In this document: positions 1 through 5,540 of the stretch, one piece after another
Layout of the letters: each line of letters starts with the position of its first letter
How positions within the stretch are numbered: the stretch's first letter is position 1
Assembly (NCBI GenBank): GCA_021826655.1
Contig: JAKAZC010000165.1
Coordinates: forward strand, 1 to 6,383
Source: Actinomycetes bacterium
GTDB lineage: Bacteria; Actinomycetota; Acidimicrobiia; Acidimicrobiales; RAAP-2
Reading direction: 5' to 3'
Length of the DNA stretch: 6,383 nt
Translations under genes and position numbers: made by a program
The notes under the pieces: model-generated
Databases searched by the model: none
Told to the model about the DNA's origin: nothing
Seen by the model: only the letters and a program-made list of their open reading frames with translations

Positions 1-412
1 CACCCCGTGGGAGGAGGTGTCCGACGACCTGTGGTCGCTCGGCCTGGCCCCGGACACCACGGCCATGGAGCTGGCCCGGGCCGGGTTGGACCGACGCGGG
101 GTGGTCCGGGCCGCGGCGCTGGCTGGCCGGCACGCCGGGGACCGGGTCACCGTCGGTGGCGTGGTCACCCACCGCCAGGCACCCGAGAGTGCCCACGGAG
201 CGGTCTTCCTCAACTTGGAGGACGAGACCGGGATGGTGAACATCGTCTGCTCGCGGGGCGCCTGGATCCGGTGGAAGCCGGTCGCCCGGGCCTGCCCGGC
301 ACTGCTGGTCCGGGGCCGGGTCGAGCGGTCCGAGGGGTCGATGACGCTGGTGGCCGAGCGGTTCGAGCCGCTGTCCCTCGGCCCGGTCCCGTCCTCCCGC
401 GACTTCCGGTGA
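1..412 (+). CDS. dnaE2: Error-prone DNA polymerase DnaE2, C-terminal fragment (5' end outside window)
   Basis: This is the last 136 codons of a C-family polymerase alpha subunit used in translesion, damage-induced synthesis, in mycobacteria together with ImuA' and ImuB. The frame is open to the left edge (first full codon at base 2) and ends with TGA at 410-412. A GTG at 17 lies inside the reading frame and is not a real start. The visible part is the C-terminal OB-fold (tRNA_anti-like) domain: a V-GGVVTHRQ strand, then FLNLEDETGMVNIVC, then ALLVRGRVERSEG and a terminal SRDFR tail. These are close to the actinobacterial DnaE2 C-terminus and unlike DnaE1, which continues further. The polymerase and PHP domains are outside the window, so activity cannot be judged. 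Any SOS box would lie upstream of the gene and is also not visible. The identification is from remembered family motifs. Confidence 0.88.
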   Translation, partial: TPWEEVSDDLWSLGLAPDTTAMELARAGLDRRGVVRAAALAGRHAGDRVTVGGVVTHRQAPESAHGAVFLNLEDETGMVNIVCSRGAWIRWKPVARACPALLVRGRVERSEGSMTLVAERFEPLSLGPVPSSRDFR

Positions 413-444
413 CGGACCGGCGATTCCCCATGCAGTTCCGGCGC

Positions 445-477
445 GGATGTGCCGATGTCCCCGGTAGGGATGTGCCG
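445..477. repeat. 10-bp direct repeat GGATGTGCCG, two copies
   Basis: Identical copies of GGATGTGCCG lie at 445-454 and 468-477, 23 bp apart start to start, which is about two turns of the helix. They sit in the gap after dnaE2, just upstream of an AT-rich block. The spacing would suit a tandem protein-binding site for the following gene, but a single 10-bp repeat in GC-rich DNA is weak evidence of function. Confidence 0.4.
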
Positions 478-484
478 CCGACAC

Positions 485-520
485 TTGACTACTCTACGTG
501 ATTAGGTAAACACTTAGGGT
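485..520 (+). promoter_or_regulatory. Putative promoter region in an AT-rich block
   Basis: Bases 485-515 are strikingly AT-rich against a GC-rich background. They begin with TTGACT (485-490), a near match to the -35 consensus. Possible -10 elements are TAAACA (507-512, 16-bp spacer) or, with a different -35, TAGGGT (515-520); neither is a strong match. The gene starting at 656 is the nearest downstream, which would give a leader of roughly 130 nt. There is also an imperfect dyad GTG-N10-CAC at 498-513 that could be an operator. The direction is inferred from the TTGACT and the flanking gene. Confidence 0.35.
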
Positions 521-640
521 GGTCATCCGAGCGCTAGGAGCGATGGTGGATTCCATGGGGCAGCGTTGCATCAGCCGACGGACTGCGGACGCGGACGGGG
601 TCCTCATCTCGGGACCCCCCGGGTCGGCACGCTTCGGACG

Positions 641-646
641 GGGAGG
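641..646 (+). promoter_or_regulatory. Ribosome binding site for the DUF2510 protein
   Basis: GGGAGG lies 9 nt before the ATG at 656. It fixes that ATG as the start rather than the in-frame TTG at 566, which has no comparable site and would add 30 low-complexity residues ahead of the first membrane helix. Confidence 0.7.
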
Positions 647-655
647 TCGCAGGTC

Positions 656-1723
656 ATGACCGCCACCTCCACGGGAGTCGTCAACCTCGGACTCGCCCTC
701 CTGACCGCGGTGGTGGTGCTCGGCATCGCACTGGGCGCGGTCGACGTCGTCCGCCAGCCCGGGTGGGCGTGGCGGGCCGCCGGTGAGCCCAAACTGCTGT
801 CGCTCACCCTCGTGCTGCTCCTCCCCGGTGTCGGACTGGCGATCTACGTGTTCGGAGCGCGGCCGAAGGTCCTCGCCGTGGCGTCCGCCGGCCGGGCCGC
901 CAACCTCCCCTTCGAGCGGTTCGGTGACCGGGTGGCCCTGGCCACCGAGAGCACCCGGTCCATCCAGGCCCTGTACCAGCCGACCACGATCGGAAGTTTC
1001 GGCGAGCGCCGCACCGCCCGCGTCGTCCGGACGAGCGACCGCGACGTCGTCCAACCCGAGCGCACCGGCTTCTTCGAGGATCCGGACCTCGTGACCGTGG
1101 GTGAACCCACCGGGACGGTCGACCCGGTCGAACCTCCGATGCAGGCGGCGACCGCATCCGCGCAGCCCCCCATCCGCATCCCCGGCTCCCTGGGCCGCCC
1201 CTACCACCCGAAACAGCGCGCAGCGTTCGAGGGAGATGAATCGTTCGCCACCGTGGCCGCCCAGATCTTCGGTGCCACCGAGGTGCGGGACGCCGGCTCC
1301 CCGGTGCCGCCCACAGCGTCCGTCACCGCGGCGCCCGCCCGTCCGGCGTCGCCGTCGGTGGGGGCCGTACCGAACCCCCAGGCCACCGGACCGACGTTCG
1401 CTGCCACACCACCACACGGGAGCGGCCCCGGGCTCCGGCAGGCCGGCCGCGCGCCCTCCGACCGACGGGCGGCCACCCAGCTCACGGCCGCGCCCGTCGC
1501 CACCCCGGGCACGCCCGAGATCTTCCGCCCGCGTCCCGAACGGGTCGCGCCGATAGCCGCCGCCCCGACGTCGGTCGCCACGGTGGAGCGGCGCGCGACG
1601 ATGGCCGCACGGTGGCTGCCCGACCCGACCGGACGACACCAGTACCGGTACTGGGATGGCGGTAGCTGGACGGAGAATGTCTACGACGCCGGGGTCGAGT
1701 CCCGGGACGCCGTCACGAACTGA
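656..1723 (+). CDS. Two-helix membrane protein with C-terminal DUF2510 domain
   Basis: A 355-residue protein of unknown function. The ATG at 656 is chosen for its Shine-Dalgarno sequence and because it places a membrane helix at residues about 8-29. A conserved-looking VVRQPGWAWRAAG loop follows, then a second helix at about 47-67 containing LLLPGVGLAIYVFG, which resembles the PLDc_N-type two-helix module found in many actinobacterial membrane proteins. Residues of about 75-310 are a low-complexity Pro/Ala/Arg-rich, probably disordered linker. Residues about 318-345 form a DUF2510 motif (RWLPDPTGRHQYRYWDGGSW): the W-PDP-G...RYWDG..WT pattern is intact, with Trp320, Trp333 and Trp338. The predicted layout is a short extracytoplasmic N-terminus, a hairpin in the membrane and a long tail ending in the small domain; which side the tail lies on is inferred. 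It appears to be a single-gene unit, convergent with holA. No enzyme motif is visible. Confidence 0.82.
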   Translation: MTATSTGVVNLGLALLTAVVVLGIALGAVDVVRQPGWAWRAAGEPKLLSLTLVLLLPGVGLAIYVFGARPKVLAVASAGRAANLPFERFGDRVALATESTRSIQALYQPTTIGSFGERRTARVVRTSDRDVVQPERTGFFEDPDLVTVGEPTGTVDPVEPPMQAATASAQPPIRIPGSLGRPYHPKQRAAFEGDESFATVAAQIFGATEVRDAGSPVPPTASVTAAPARPASPSVGAVPNPQATGPTFAATPPHGSGPGLRQAGRAPSDRRAATQLTAAPVATPGTPEIFRPRPERVAPIAAAPTSVATVERRATMAARWLPDPTGRHQYRYWDGGSWTENVYDAGVESRDAVTN

Positions 1724-1749
1724 CGGCCCCGGCCCGACAACCGTTGCGG

Positions 1750-1779
1750 GGTGCCACCCGGTCAGCGCCGCGTGGCACC
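1750..1779. terminator. Possible bidirectional terminator hairpin between convergent genes
   Basis: GGTGCCAC (1750-1757) and GTGGCACC (1772-1779) form a perfect 8-bp stem with a 14-nt loop. It lies 26 bp past the stop of the DUF2510 gene and spans the holA stop codon (1762-1764), so the right arm encodes the last holA residues. There is no T-tract on either side, so intrinsic termination of the classical kind is uncertain. Actinobacterial terminators often lack U-tails. Confidence 0.4.
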
Positions 1780-2769
1780 GAGCCGGCTGAGCCGGGCGAC
1801 GAGCACCTCGACCACCAGTTCGCCGGGCAGCCCGGTGCCGCCCCGAAGCTCGAGATCGGCGTCGGCCAGCAGTTGCACCGCCCGGGCGACACCGCCGGAG
1901 CCGAGGCGGTTCGCCTGGGCGAGCGCCTTCTTGGCCGGATAGGCGCTCTTCATCCCGAGGGCCTCTGCCGCATGCTCGGCGGTCGTCACCCCGGATCCGT
2001 CGAGCCGAAGCATCTGGCGATAGTGCTTGTGGAGCAACGCGAGGATCACCAATGGGTGGGACTCCCCCGCCGAGAGCATCCGGTGGAGCACCCCGAGCGC
2101 CGGGGCGGTCCGCCCGGCGTCGATGGCGTCGGTCAGGTCCCACGGCGCCAGTGCCCCCGCCCCACCCAGGAACGGCTCGAGATCCGTCGCGGACACCAAT
2201 GCCCCCCGGCCGTAGGCGGCCGCAAGTGTGTCGAGCAGCCCGGCCAGTCGGCCCATGTCGGCACCGAGGTGGGAACCGAGCCGGGCCTGGGCCGCACCGT
2301 CGAGCCGCACCGGGCCGTCCTTGAGGTGGCTGGCCAGCCACTGTGACCGGGCCTTGCCCGTGCCCACCGCGGTGTCCACGACATCGCCGGCCGCCGTCAC
2401 CGCCTTGGCCAGGGTGGGGTTGACGGCCCCGCCTCCCGCCACCAGCACGAGCGCTGTGGTGGGGAGTGGGTCCCCCAGGTACGCGGCCAGTCGCTTGGCG
2501 TCGACCGCCGTCACCTGGCCGGCCTCGCGGACGACCACCACCCGCCGCTCGACCAGGAAGGGCGGCGTCGTGCACGCGTCGATCACGGCGCCGACGTCGA
2601 ACTGCTCGACACCCGGGCCCCCGAATTCCTCGACCATGATCGACGGGTCACCGCCCGCCACCAGCCGCTCCACGAGGGCGTGGGCGGCCTGGGCCACGAG
2701 CGAGGGGTCGCCTCCCCGCACCAGGTAGGCGGGCAGGTGCCCGGTGGTGGTGGCCGCCGGCGGGCTCAC
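1762..2769 (-). CDS. holA: DNA polymerase III subunit delta (clamp-loader subunit HolA)
   Basis: HolA is the delta subunit of the clamp loader and opens the beta sliding clamp during DNA replication. The 335-residue product matches the family in length (about 320-345). The N-terminal AAA+-like domain begins with LPAYLVRGGDPSLV and includes TPPFLVERRVVVVRE (the 'PF...RRVVVVR' signature of delta) and TALVLVAGGGAVN. As expected for delta there is no functional Walker A motif. The middle and C-terminal parts are helical, with DLTDAIDAGR, ESHPLVILALLHKHYRQMLRL and a final LADADLELRGGTG-PGELVVEVLVARL, the typical collar-domain ending. The start is GTG at 2769-2767, which overlaps the TGA of the preceding FolP gene as GTGA, pointing to translational coupling. 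No Shine-Dalgarno sequence is seen there. A longer frame starting at 2850 would overlap FolP by 85 bp and add a low-complexity stretch, so it is rejected. Confidence 0.93.
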   Translation of the reverse strand: MSPPAATTTGHLPAYLVRGGDPSLVAQAAHALVERLVAGGDPSIMVEEFGGPGVEQFDVGAVIDACTTPPFLVERRVVVVREAGQVTAVDAKRLAAYLGDPLPTTALVLVAGGGAVNPTLAKAVTAAGDVVDTAVGTGKARSQWLASHLKDGPVRLDGAAQARLGSHLGADMGRLAGLLDTLAAAYGRGALVSATDLEPFLGGAGALAPWDLTDAIDAGRTAPALGVLHRMLSAGESHPLVILALLHKHYRQMLRLDGSGVTTAEHAAEALGMKSAYPAKKALAQANRLGSGGVARAVQLLADADLELRGGTGLPGELVVEVLVARLSRLGATRR

Positions 2770-3608
2770 CGGGCGGCCCCGCTGATTGCGGCCACCACGT
2801 CGCAGGCCTGCCGGTGGGCCCCCACCTCGTGGACCCGCATCACCCGGCATCCGAGGGTGGCGCCCAGCGACGTGGCCGCCAGCGACGCCTCCTGCCGCTC
2901 ACCGATCCCCAGGTCCAGGACCACTCCGAGGAACGTCTTGTTGGAGGCGGACAACAACAACGGGTAGCCGAGGTCGGCGAGCCGGTCCGAGGCCCGCAGG
3001 AGCGCCAGCGACTGGGCCGCTGTCTTGCCCAGGTCGAGGCCGGCGTCGATCACGATCCGGTCGGGCGTGAGCCCGGCGGCCAGCGCCCGCTCCGCCCGGT
3101 CGGTGAGGAAGTCCAGCACCGTGGCGACCACGTCGCCGTAGACGGGATCGGGGTCGGGAATCCGTGGTCCGAGACGGATGTGGGTGGCCACGACCGTGGC
3201 TCCGTGCTCGGCGGCGGCCGCAAGGTAGTCGGGGTCGGCGAACCCGCTGATGTCGTTGCCCACGACGGCCCCGGCGCGGTACGCGGCGCGGGCCACCGCC
3301 GCGCGCCAGGTGTCCACCGACAGAGCGATGTCGAACCGTCCCGCCAGCGCCTCGATCGCCGGAATCACCCGCTCCAGCTCCTCTTCCTCTCCCACCTCGG
3401 GGCCCGGACCGGCCTTGACCCCACCCACGTCGAGGAGGTCGGCGCCCTGGTCGACGAGCAGCCCCGCCCGTCGCACCAGGTCGTCGAGAGCGAAGGTGGC
3501 ACCCTTGTCGTAGAAGGAGTCGGGTGTGCGGTTGAGGATCCCCATGACGAGGGGACGGTGTTCGACGTCGAACGTCCGTGGGCCGAGTCGCAGGTTGGTG
3601 GCGCGCAC
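2766..3608 (-). CDS. folP: Dihydropteroate synthase family protein, FolP2-like
   Basis: A 280-residue pterin-binding TIM-barrel protein. Canonical FolP joins 4-aminobenzoate to dihydropterin pyrophosphate in folate synthesis. Loop 1 reads MGILNRTPDSFYDKG (residues 22-36), so the Asn that binds metal is kept. Asp99 (SVDTW), Asn118 (GNDISG), Asp188, Lys224 and the terminal RVHE (Arg258, His260) also remain. However, loop 2 is DVGGVKAGPG (60-69) where active enzymes have DIGGESTRPG, and SRK is replaced by SNK (222-224). This pattern is that of mycobacterial FolP2 (Rv1207), which I recall as lacking detectable synthase activity, so the substrate here may differ. The GTG at 3608 has no Shine-Dalgarno sequence but a TAGCGT hexamer lies 7 nt upstream, so it is probably leaderless. 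It is coupled to holA by a 4-bp overlap and follows the thioredoxin gene by 45 bp. Confidence 0.88.
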   Translation of the reverse strand: MRATNLRLGPRTFDVEHRPLVMGILNRTPDSFYDKGATFALDDLVRRAGLLVDQGADLLDVGGVKAGPGPEVGEEEELERVIPAIEALAGRFDIALSVDTWRAAVARAAYRAGAVVGNDISGFADPDYLAAAAEHGATVVATHIRLGPRIPDPDPVYGDVVATVLDFLTDRAERALAAGLTPDRIVIDAGLDLGKTAAQSLALLRASDRLADLGYPLLLSASNKTFLGVVLDLGIGERQEASLAATSLGATLGCRVMRVHEVGAHRQACDVVAAISGAAR

Positions 3609-3615
3609 GGGGGTG

Positions 3616-3621
3616 ACGCTA
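3616..3621 (-). promoter_or_regulatory. Candidate -10 element for leaderless FolP2-like gene
   Basis: On the minus strand the sequence CCGGTAGCGTC places TAGCGT 7 nt before the GTG at 3608. Actinobacterial sigma-70-type -10 elements follow TANNNT with transcription starting about 6-7 nt later, which would put +1 at or next to the GTG. No Shine-Dalgarno sequence is present and no good -35 is seen. The same GGTAGCGTC appears before the phosphotransferase gene. It implies an internal promoter in the minus-strand cluster. Confidence 0.45.
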
Positions 3622-3653
3622 CCGGAGGTGGCCGGCGGCCGACCCGGGAGGGA

Positions 3654-4373
3654 TCAGAAGAGCTGGGACGCCAACGCCTTGCGGTAACCGACGGTCCGCG
3701 GATCGTCCGGTGCGAGGGTCTCCAGCAGGTCGAGGAACTCCTGGCGGGCGTCCGGATCGTCCTTCACCCGCCCGAGGAGGCCGTCCAGCAGGGCACCGAC
3801 GTCCTCCGTGGTCGCCACGTCCTCGCGGCCTGCGAGTCGGGCCTCGGCGAGCAGGCGCCGGGTCTCGGTCGTCTGGGGGATGCGCCCGAGCAGGGCCAAC
3901 GCTGCCTCGGTGTCGCCTCGGGCGACGAGCAGCCCGGCCAGCCCGACGATGGCCCCTTCGTGGTCCGGCTGGAGCTCCAGCGCCTGGCGGAGCAGTCCCT
4001 CGTCGCCGGACGACGTGCCCTCGTCGGCCAGGACGTCCGCCTCGGATCGGGTCGGGGCCAGACGGTCGACGAACTCCTGGACGGCCGCCTCCGGCTGGGC
4101 GCCGATGAACTGGTCGACCACCGCACCGTCGCGGAGAGCGAAGACGGCGGGGATCGACTGGACCCGGAAGCTGGCCGAGATCGCCGGGTTCTCGTCGACG
4201 TTCACCTTCACCAGCTCGACAGCGCCACCGGTGGCCCCCACCACCCGTTCCAGGATGGGACCGAGCGTCGTGCAGGGTCCGCACCACGGTGCCCAGAGGT
4301 CGACGACCACGGGGACCTGGGACGAGCGGGCGAGGACGACTTCCTCGAAGGTGGCGTCGGTGGCGTCGGTCAT
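3654..4373 (-). CDS. Thioredoxin-TPR protein, YbbN/CnoX-like
   Basis: A 239-residue cytoplasmic protein with no signal peptide. Residues about 8-107 are a thioredoxin fold with VVVDLWAPWCGPC (catalytic Cys31 and Cys34, full CGPC motif), VNVDEN and the cis-proline loop SIPAVF (Pro75). Residues about 118-239 are helical with TPR-like pairs (LLRQALELQPDHEGAIVGLA, then LLVARGDTEAALALL) and a C-terminal segment ending DDPRTVGYRKALASQLF, the layout of the YbbN/CnoX family. In E. coli that protein is a chaperedoxin which protects substrates from oxidation and hands them to chaperones, but its active site is SXXC. With CGPC retained, this one could be redox-active. The start is ATG at 4373, with an in-frame GTG immediately before it at 4376. 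No Shine-Dalgarno sequence is seen, and TATCGT lies 8 nt upstream of the ATG. It is the first gene of a likely cluster with the FolP2-like gene and holA, divergent from the phosphotransferase. Confidence 0.88.
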   Translation of the reverse strand: MTDATDATFEEVVLARSSQVPVVVDLWAPWCGPCTTLGPILERVVGATGGAVELVKVNVDENPAISASFRVQSIPAVFALRDGAVVDQFIGAQPEAAVQEFVDRLAPTRSEADVLADEGTSSGDEGLLRQALELQPDHEGAIVGLAGLLVARGDTEAALALLGRIPQTTETRRLLAEARLAGREDVATTEDVGALLDGLLGRVKDDPDARQEFLDLLETLAPDDPRTVGYRKALASQLF

Positions 4374-4381
4374 CACCCACG

Positions 4382-4387
4382 ACGATA
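4382..4387 (-). promoter_or_regulatory. Candidate -10 element for the thioredoxin-TPR gene
   Basis: The minus strand reads CCGGTATCGTC, giving TATCGT 8 nt before the ATG at 4373 and 5 nt before the in-frame GTG at 4376. This fits TANNNT with a start of transcription 0-2 nt from the start codon. No Shine-Dalgarno sequence or clear -35 is visible. Confidence 0.45.
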
Positions 4388-4407
4388 CCGGGCGACAGGC
4401 GGCGACA

Positions 4408-4423
4408 CGTCCGGCACCGGACG
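4408..4423. promoter_or_regulatory. 16-bp palindrome in the divergent spacer, candidate operator
   Basis: CGTCCGG (4408-4414) and CCGGACG (4417-4423) are perfect inverted repeats around a 2-bp centre. The element sits almost exactly midway between the start codons at 4373 and 4452, and overlaps the expected -35 positions of both outward promoters. A dimeric regulator bound here could control both genes. In GC-rich DNA a 7+7 palindrome can arise by chance, and I recognise no known consensus. Confidence 0.4.
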
Positions 4424-4439
4424 ACTCCGGCGATGCGGG

Positions 4440-4445
4440 TAGCGT
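4440..4445 (+). promoter_or_regulatory. Candidate -10 element for leaderless phosphotransferase gene
   Basis: GGTAGCGTC at 4438-4446 contains TAGCGT, which ends 6 nt before the ATG at 4452. That is the spacing expected if transcription starts on the A of the ATG. No Shine-Dalgarno sequence precedes the gene. The -35 is weak (CCGGAC at 4417-4422, inside the palindrome). Confidence 0.5.
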
Positions 4446-4451
4446 CGCGGT

Positions 4452-5540
4452 ATGGATGCCGTACCGACCGCCGAAACCACGACCGCCGGCAGCCTCGCCG
4501 GTGAGCACTCCGTCGAGGGGATCGACCGCGGCCGGGTCGGCAAGTGGTTGGCGGCCCACCTGGACGGTGCCGTCCCGCCCTTCGCCTTCGACCTGATCGC
4601 GGGCGGCCGGTCCAACCTCACGTATCGGGTCACCGACGCCGCTGGCCACACCTACGCCCTGCGTCGCCCACCGGTGAGCCACGTGCTCGCCACTGCCCAC
4701 GACATGGCCCGTGAGCACACCGTCATCAGTGCGCTGCAGTCCACCGACGTCCCCGTCCCCCGGACCCTGGGACTGTGCGCCGACACGGACGTGAACGGGG
4801 CCCCCTTCTACCTGATGTCCTTCGTGGAGGGACACATCCTTCGCGACGAGGCGGCCTCTGCGCAGCTGTCCCAGCCGGTCCGGGCCCACGCTTCGGATTC
4901 GCTGGTCGAGACGCTCGCCCGGCTGCACGCCGTGGATGTGGAGGCCGTCGGTCTCGGCGACTTCGCCCGCCGCGGGGGGTACATCGCCCGCCAGCTCAAG
5001 CGGTGGCACGGGCAGTTCGAGCAGTCGAGCCTGGACGGCGTGCCGGGGCCGGCCGTCATCGACCGGGCCTGGGAGGTCCTGTCTGCCAAGATCCCCGAGC
5101 AGCAGGGGGTGGCCATCGTGCACGGCGACTACCGACTCGACAACACGGTGCTGGACGACGCCGGGAACGTCATCGCCATCCTCGACTGGGAGATATGCAC
5201 GCTCGGCGACCCGCTGGCCGACCTCGGCCTGCTGCTCGTGTACTGGGCCGAGGCCGACGACGCCGGACCGGCCGTGCTGGGGGTGGCGCCGACCGCGCTT
5301 CCCGGCTTCGCCACCCGCGCCCAGCTGGTGGAGCGGTACGCGACGGCCAGTGGCCGCGACGTCACCGCCGTCCCCTACTACCAGGCCTTCGGGATCTGGA
5401 AGCTGGCGTGCATCCTGCAGGGCGTCTACGTCCGATACGCCGGTGGTGCGGCCGCCGGCGACCGCAGCGGCGTGGACCAGTTCGCCGAAGGTGTCGCCCG
5501 CCTGGGCGAGCGCGCGCTCGCAGACGTGGAGGCGCTGTGA
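4452..5540 (+). CDS. Phosphotransferase family protein (APH/ACAD10-like kinase fold)
   Basis: A 362-residue soluble protein of the aminoglycoside-phosphotransferase/choline-kinase-like fold. Residues 49-60 (IAGGRSNLTYRV) are the nucleotide-binding glycine-rich strand pair. YALRRPP (68-74) and TAHDMARE (81-88) are signatures of the actinobacterial and ACAD10/11-type subfamily, where the beta-3 Lys region reads LRRPP. FYLMSFVEGHIL is the hinge. HGDYRLDN (224-231) is the catalytic loop with Asp226 and Asn231, and ILDWE (243-247) supplies the metal-binding Asp245. All key residues are present, so it is probably an active kinase. The substrate is unknown: members near acyl-CoA dehydrogenases are thought to act on hydroxyacyl-CoA or similar small hydroxyl compounds, and no such gene is seen here. 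An antibiotic-resistance role is not supported. The 3' end overlaps the PAC2 start by 4 bp (GTGA). Confidence 0.9.
   Translation: MDAVPTAETTTAGSLAGEHSVEGIDRGRVGKWLAAHLDGAVPPFAFDLIAGGRSNLTYRVTDAAGHTYALRRPPVSHVLATAHDMAREHTVISALQSTDVPVPRTLGLCADTDVNGAPFYLMSFVEGHILRDEAASAQLSQPVRAHASDSLVETLARLHAVDVEAVGLGDFARRGGYIARQLKRWHGQFEQSSLDGVPGPAVIDRAWEVLSAKIPEQQGVAIVHGDYRLDNTVLDDAGNVIAILDWEICTLGDPLADLGLLLVYWAEADDAGPAVLGVAPTALPGFATRAQLVERYATASGRDVTAVPYYQAFGIWKLACILQGVYVRYAGGAAAGDRSGVDQFAEGVARLGERALADVEAL
5527..5532 (+). promoter_or_regulatory. Ribosome binding site for the PAC2 gene
   Basis: TGGAGG inside the last codons of the phosphotransferase gene ends 4 nt before the GTG at 5537. It supports that GTG as the start of the PAC2 protein, with internal initiation or coupling rather than leaderless translation. 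Confidence 0.5.

Noticed and set aside
413..480. Terminator for dnaE2
   Set aside because: Only 4-bp stems such as CGGC/GCCG can be formed, with no T-tract, so nothing is distinguishable from background.
447..505. Two tiny frames beginning Met-Cys-Arg (447-467 and 470-505), possible cysteine leader peptides
   Set aside because: Both arise from the GGATGTGCCG repeat, the first overlaps no plausible promoter, and neither is close to the next gene start. No attenuator hairpin is seen. Probably chance.
498..513. CRP/FNR-like site GTGA...CAC
   Set aside because: The second half-site is AAACAC rather than TCACA, so the match to TGTGA-N6-TCACA is too poor to call.
566..655. TTG at 566 as start of the DUF2510 protein
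   Set aside because: It adds 30 Arg/Gly-rich residues without a Shine-Dalgarno sequence, while ATG 656 has GGGAGG 9 nt upstream and gives an immediate membrane helix.
494..2575. 693-codon open frame on the minus strand
   Set aside because: It is a shadow of the DUF2510 gene and holA. It is low-complexity Arg/Gly/Pro sequence with no family motif, and overlaps two well-supported genes.
2814..4442. 542-codon open frame on the plus strand
   Set aside because: Antisense to the FolP2-like and thioredoxin genes, whose motifs are clear. The plus-strand translation has no recognisable domain and reflects GC-rich codon bias.
4374..5123. Extension of the thioredoxin frame up to 5123 on the minus strand
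   Set aside because: The extra 250 codons run antisense through the phosphotransferase gene and carry no domain; thioredoxin homology begins just after the ATG at 4373.
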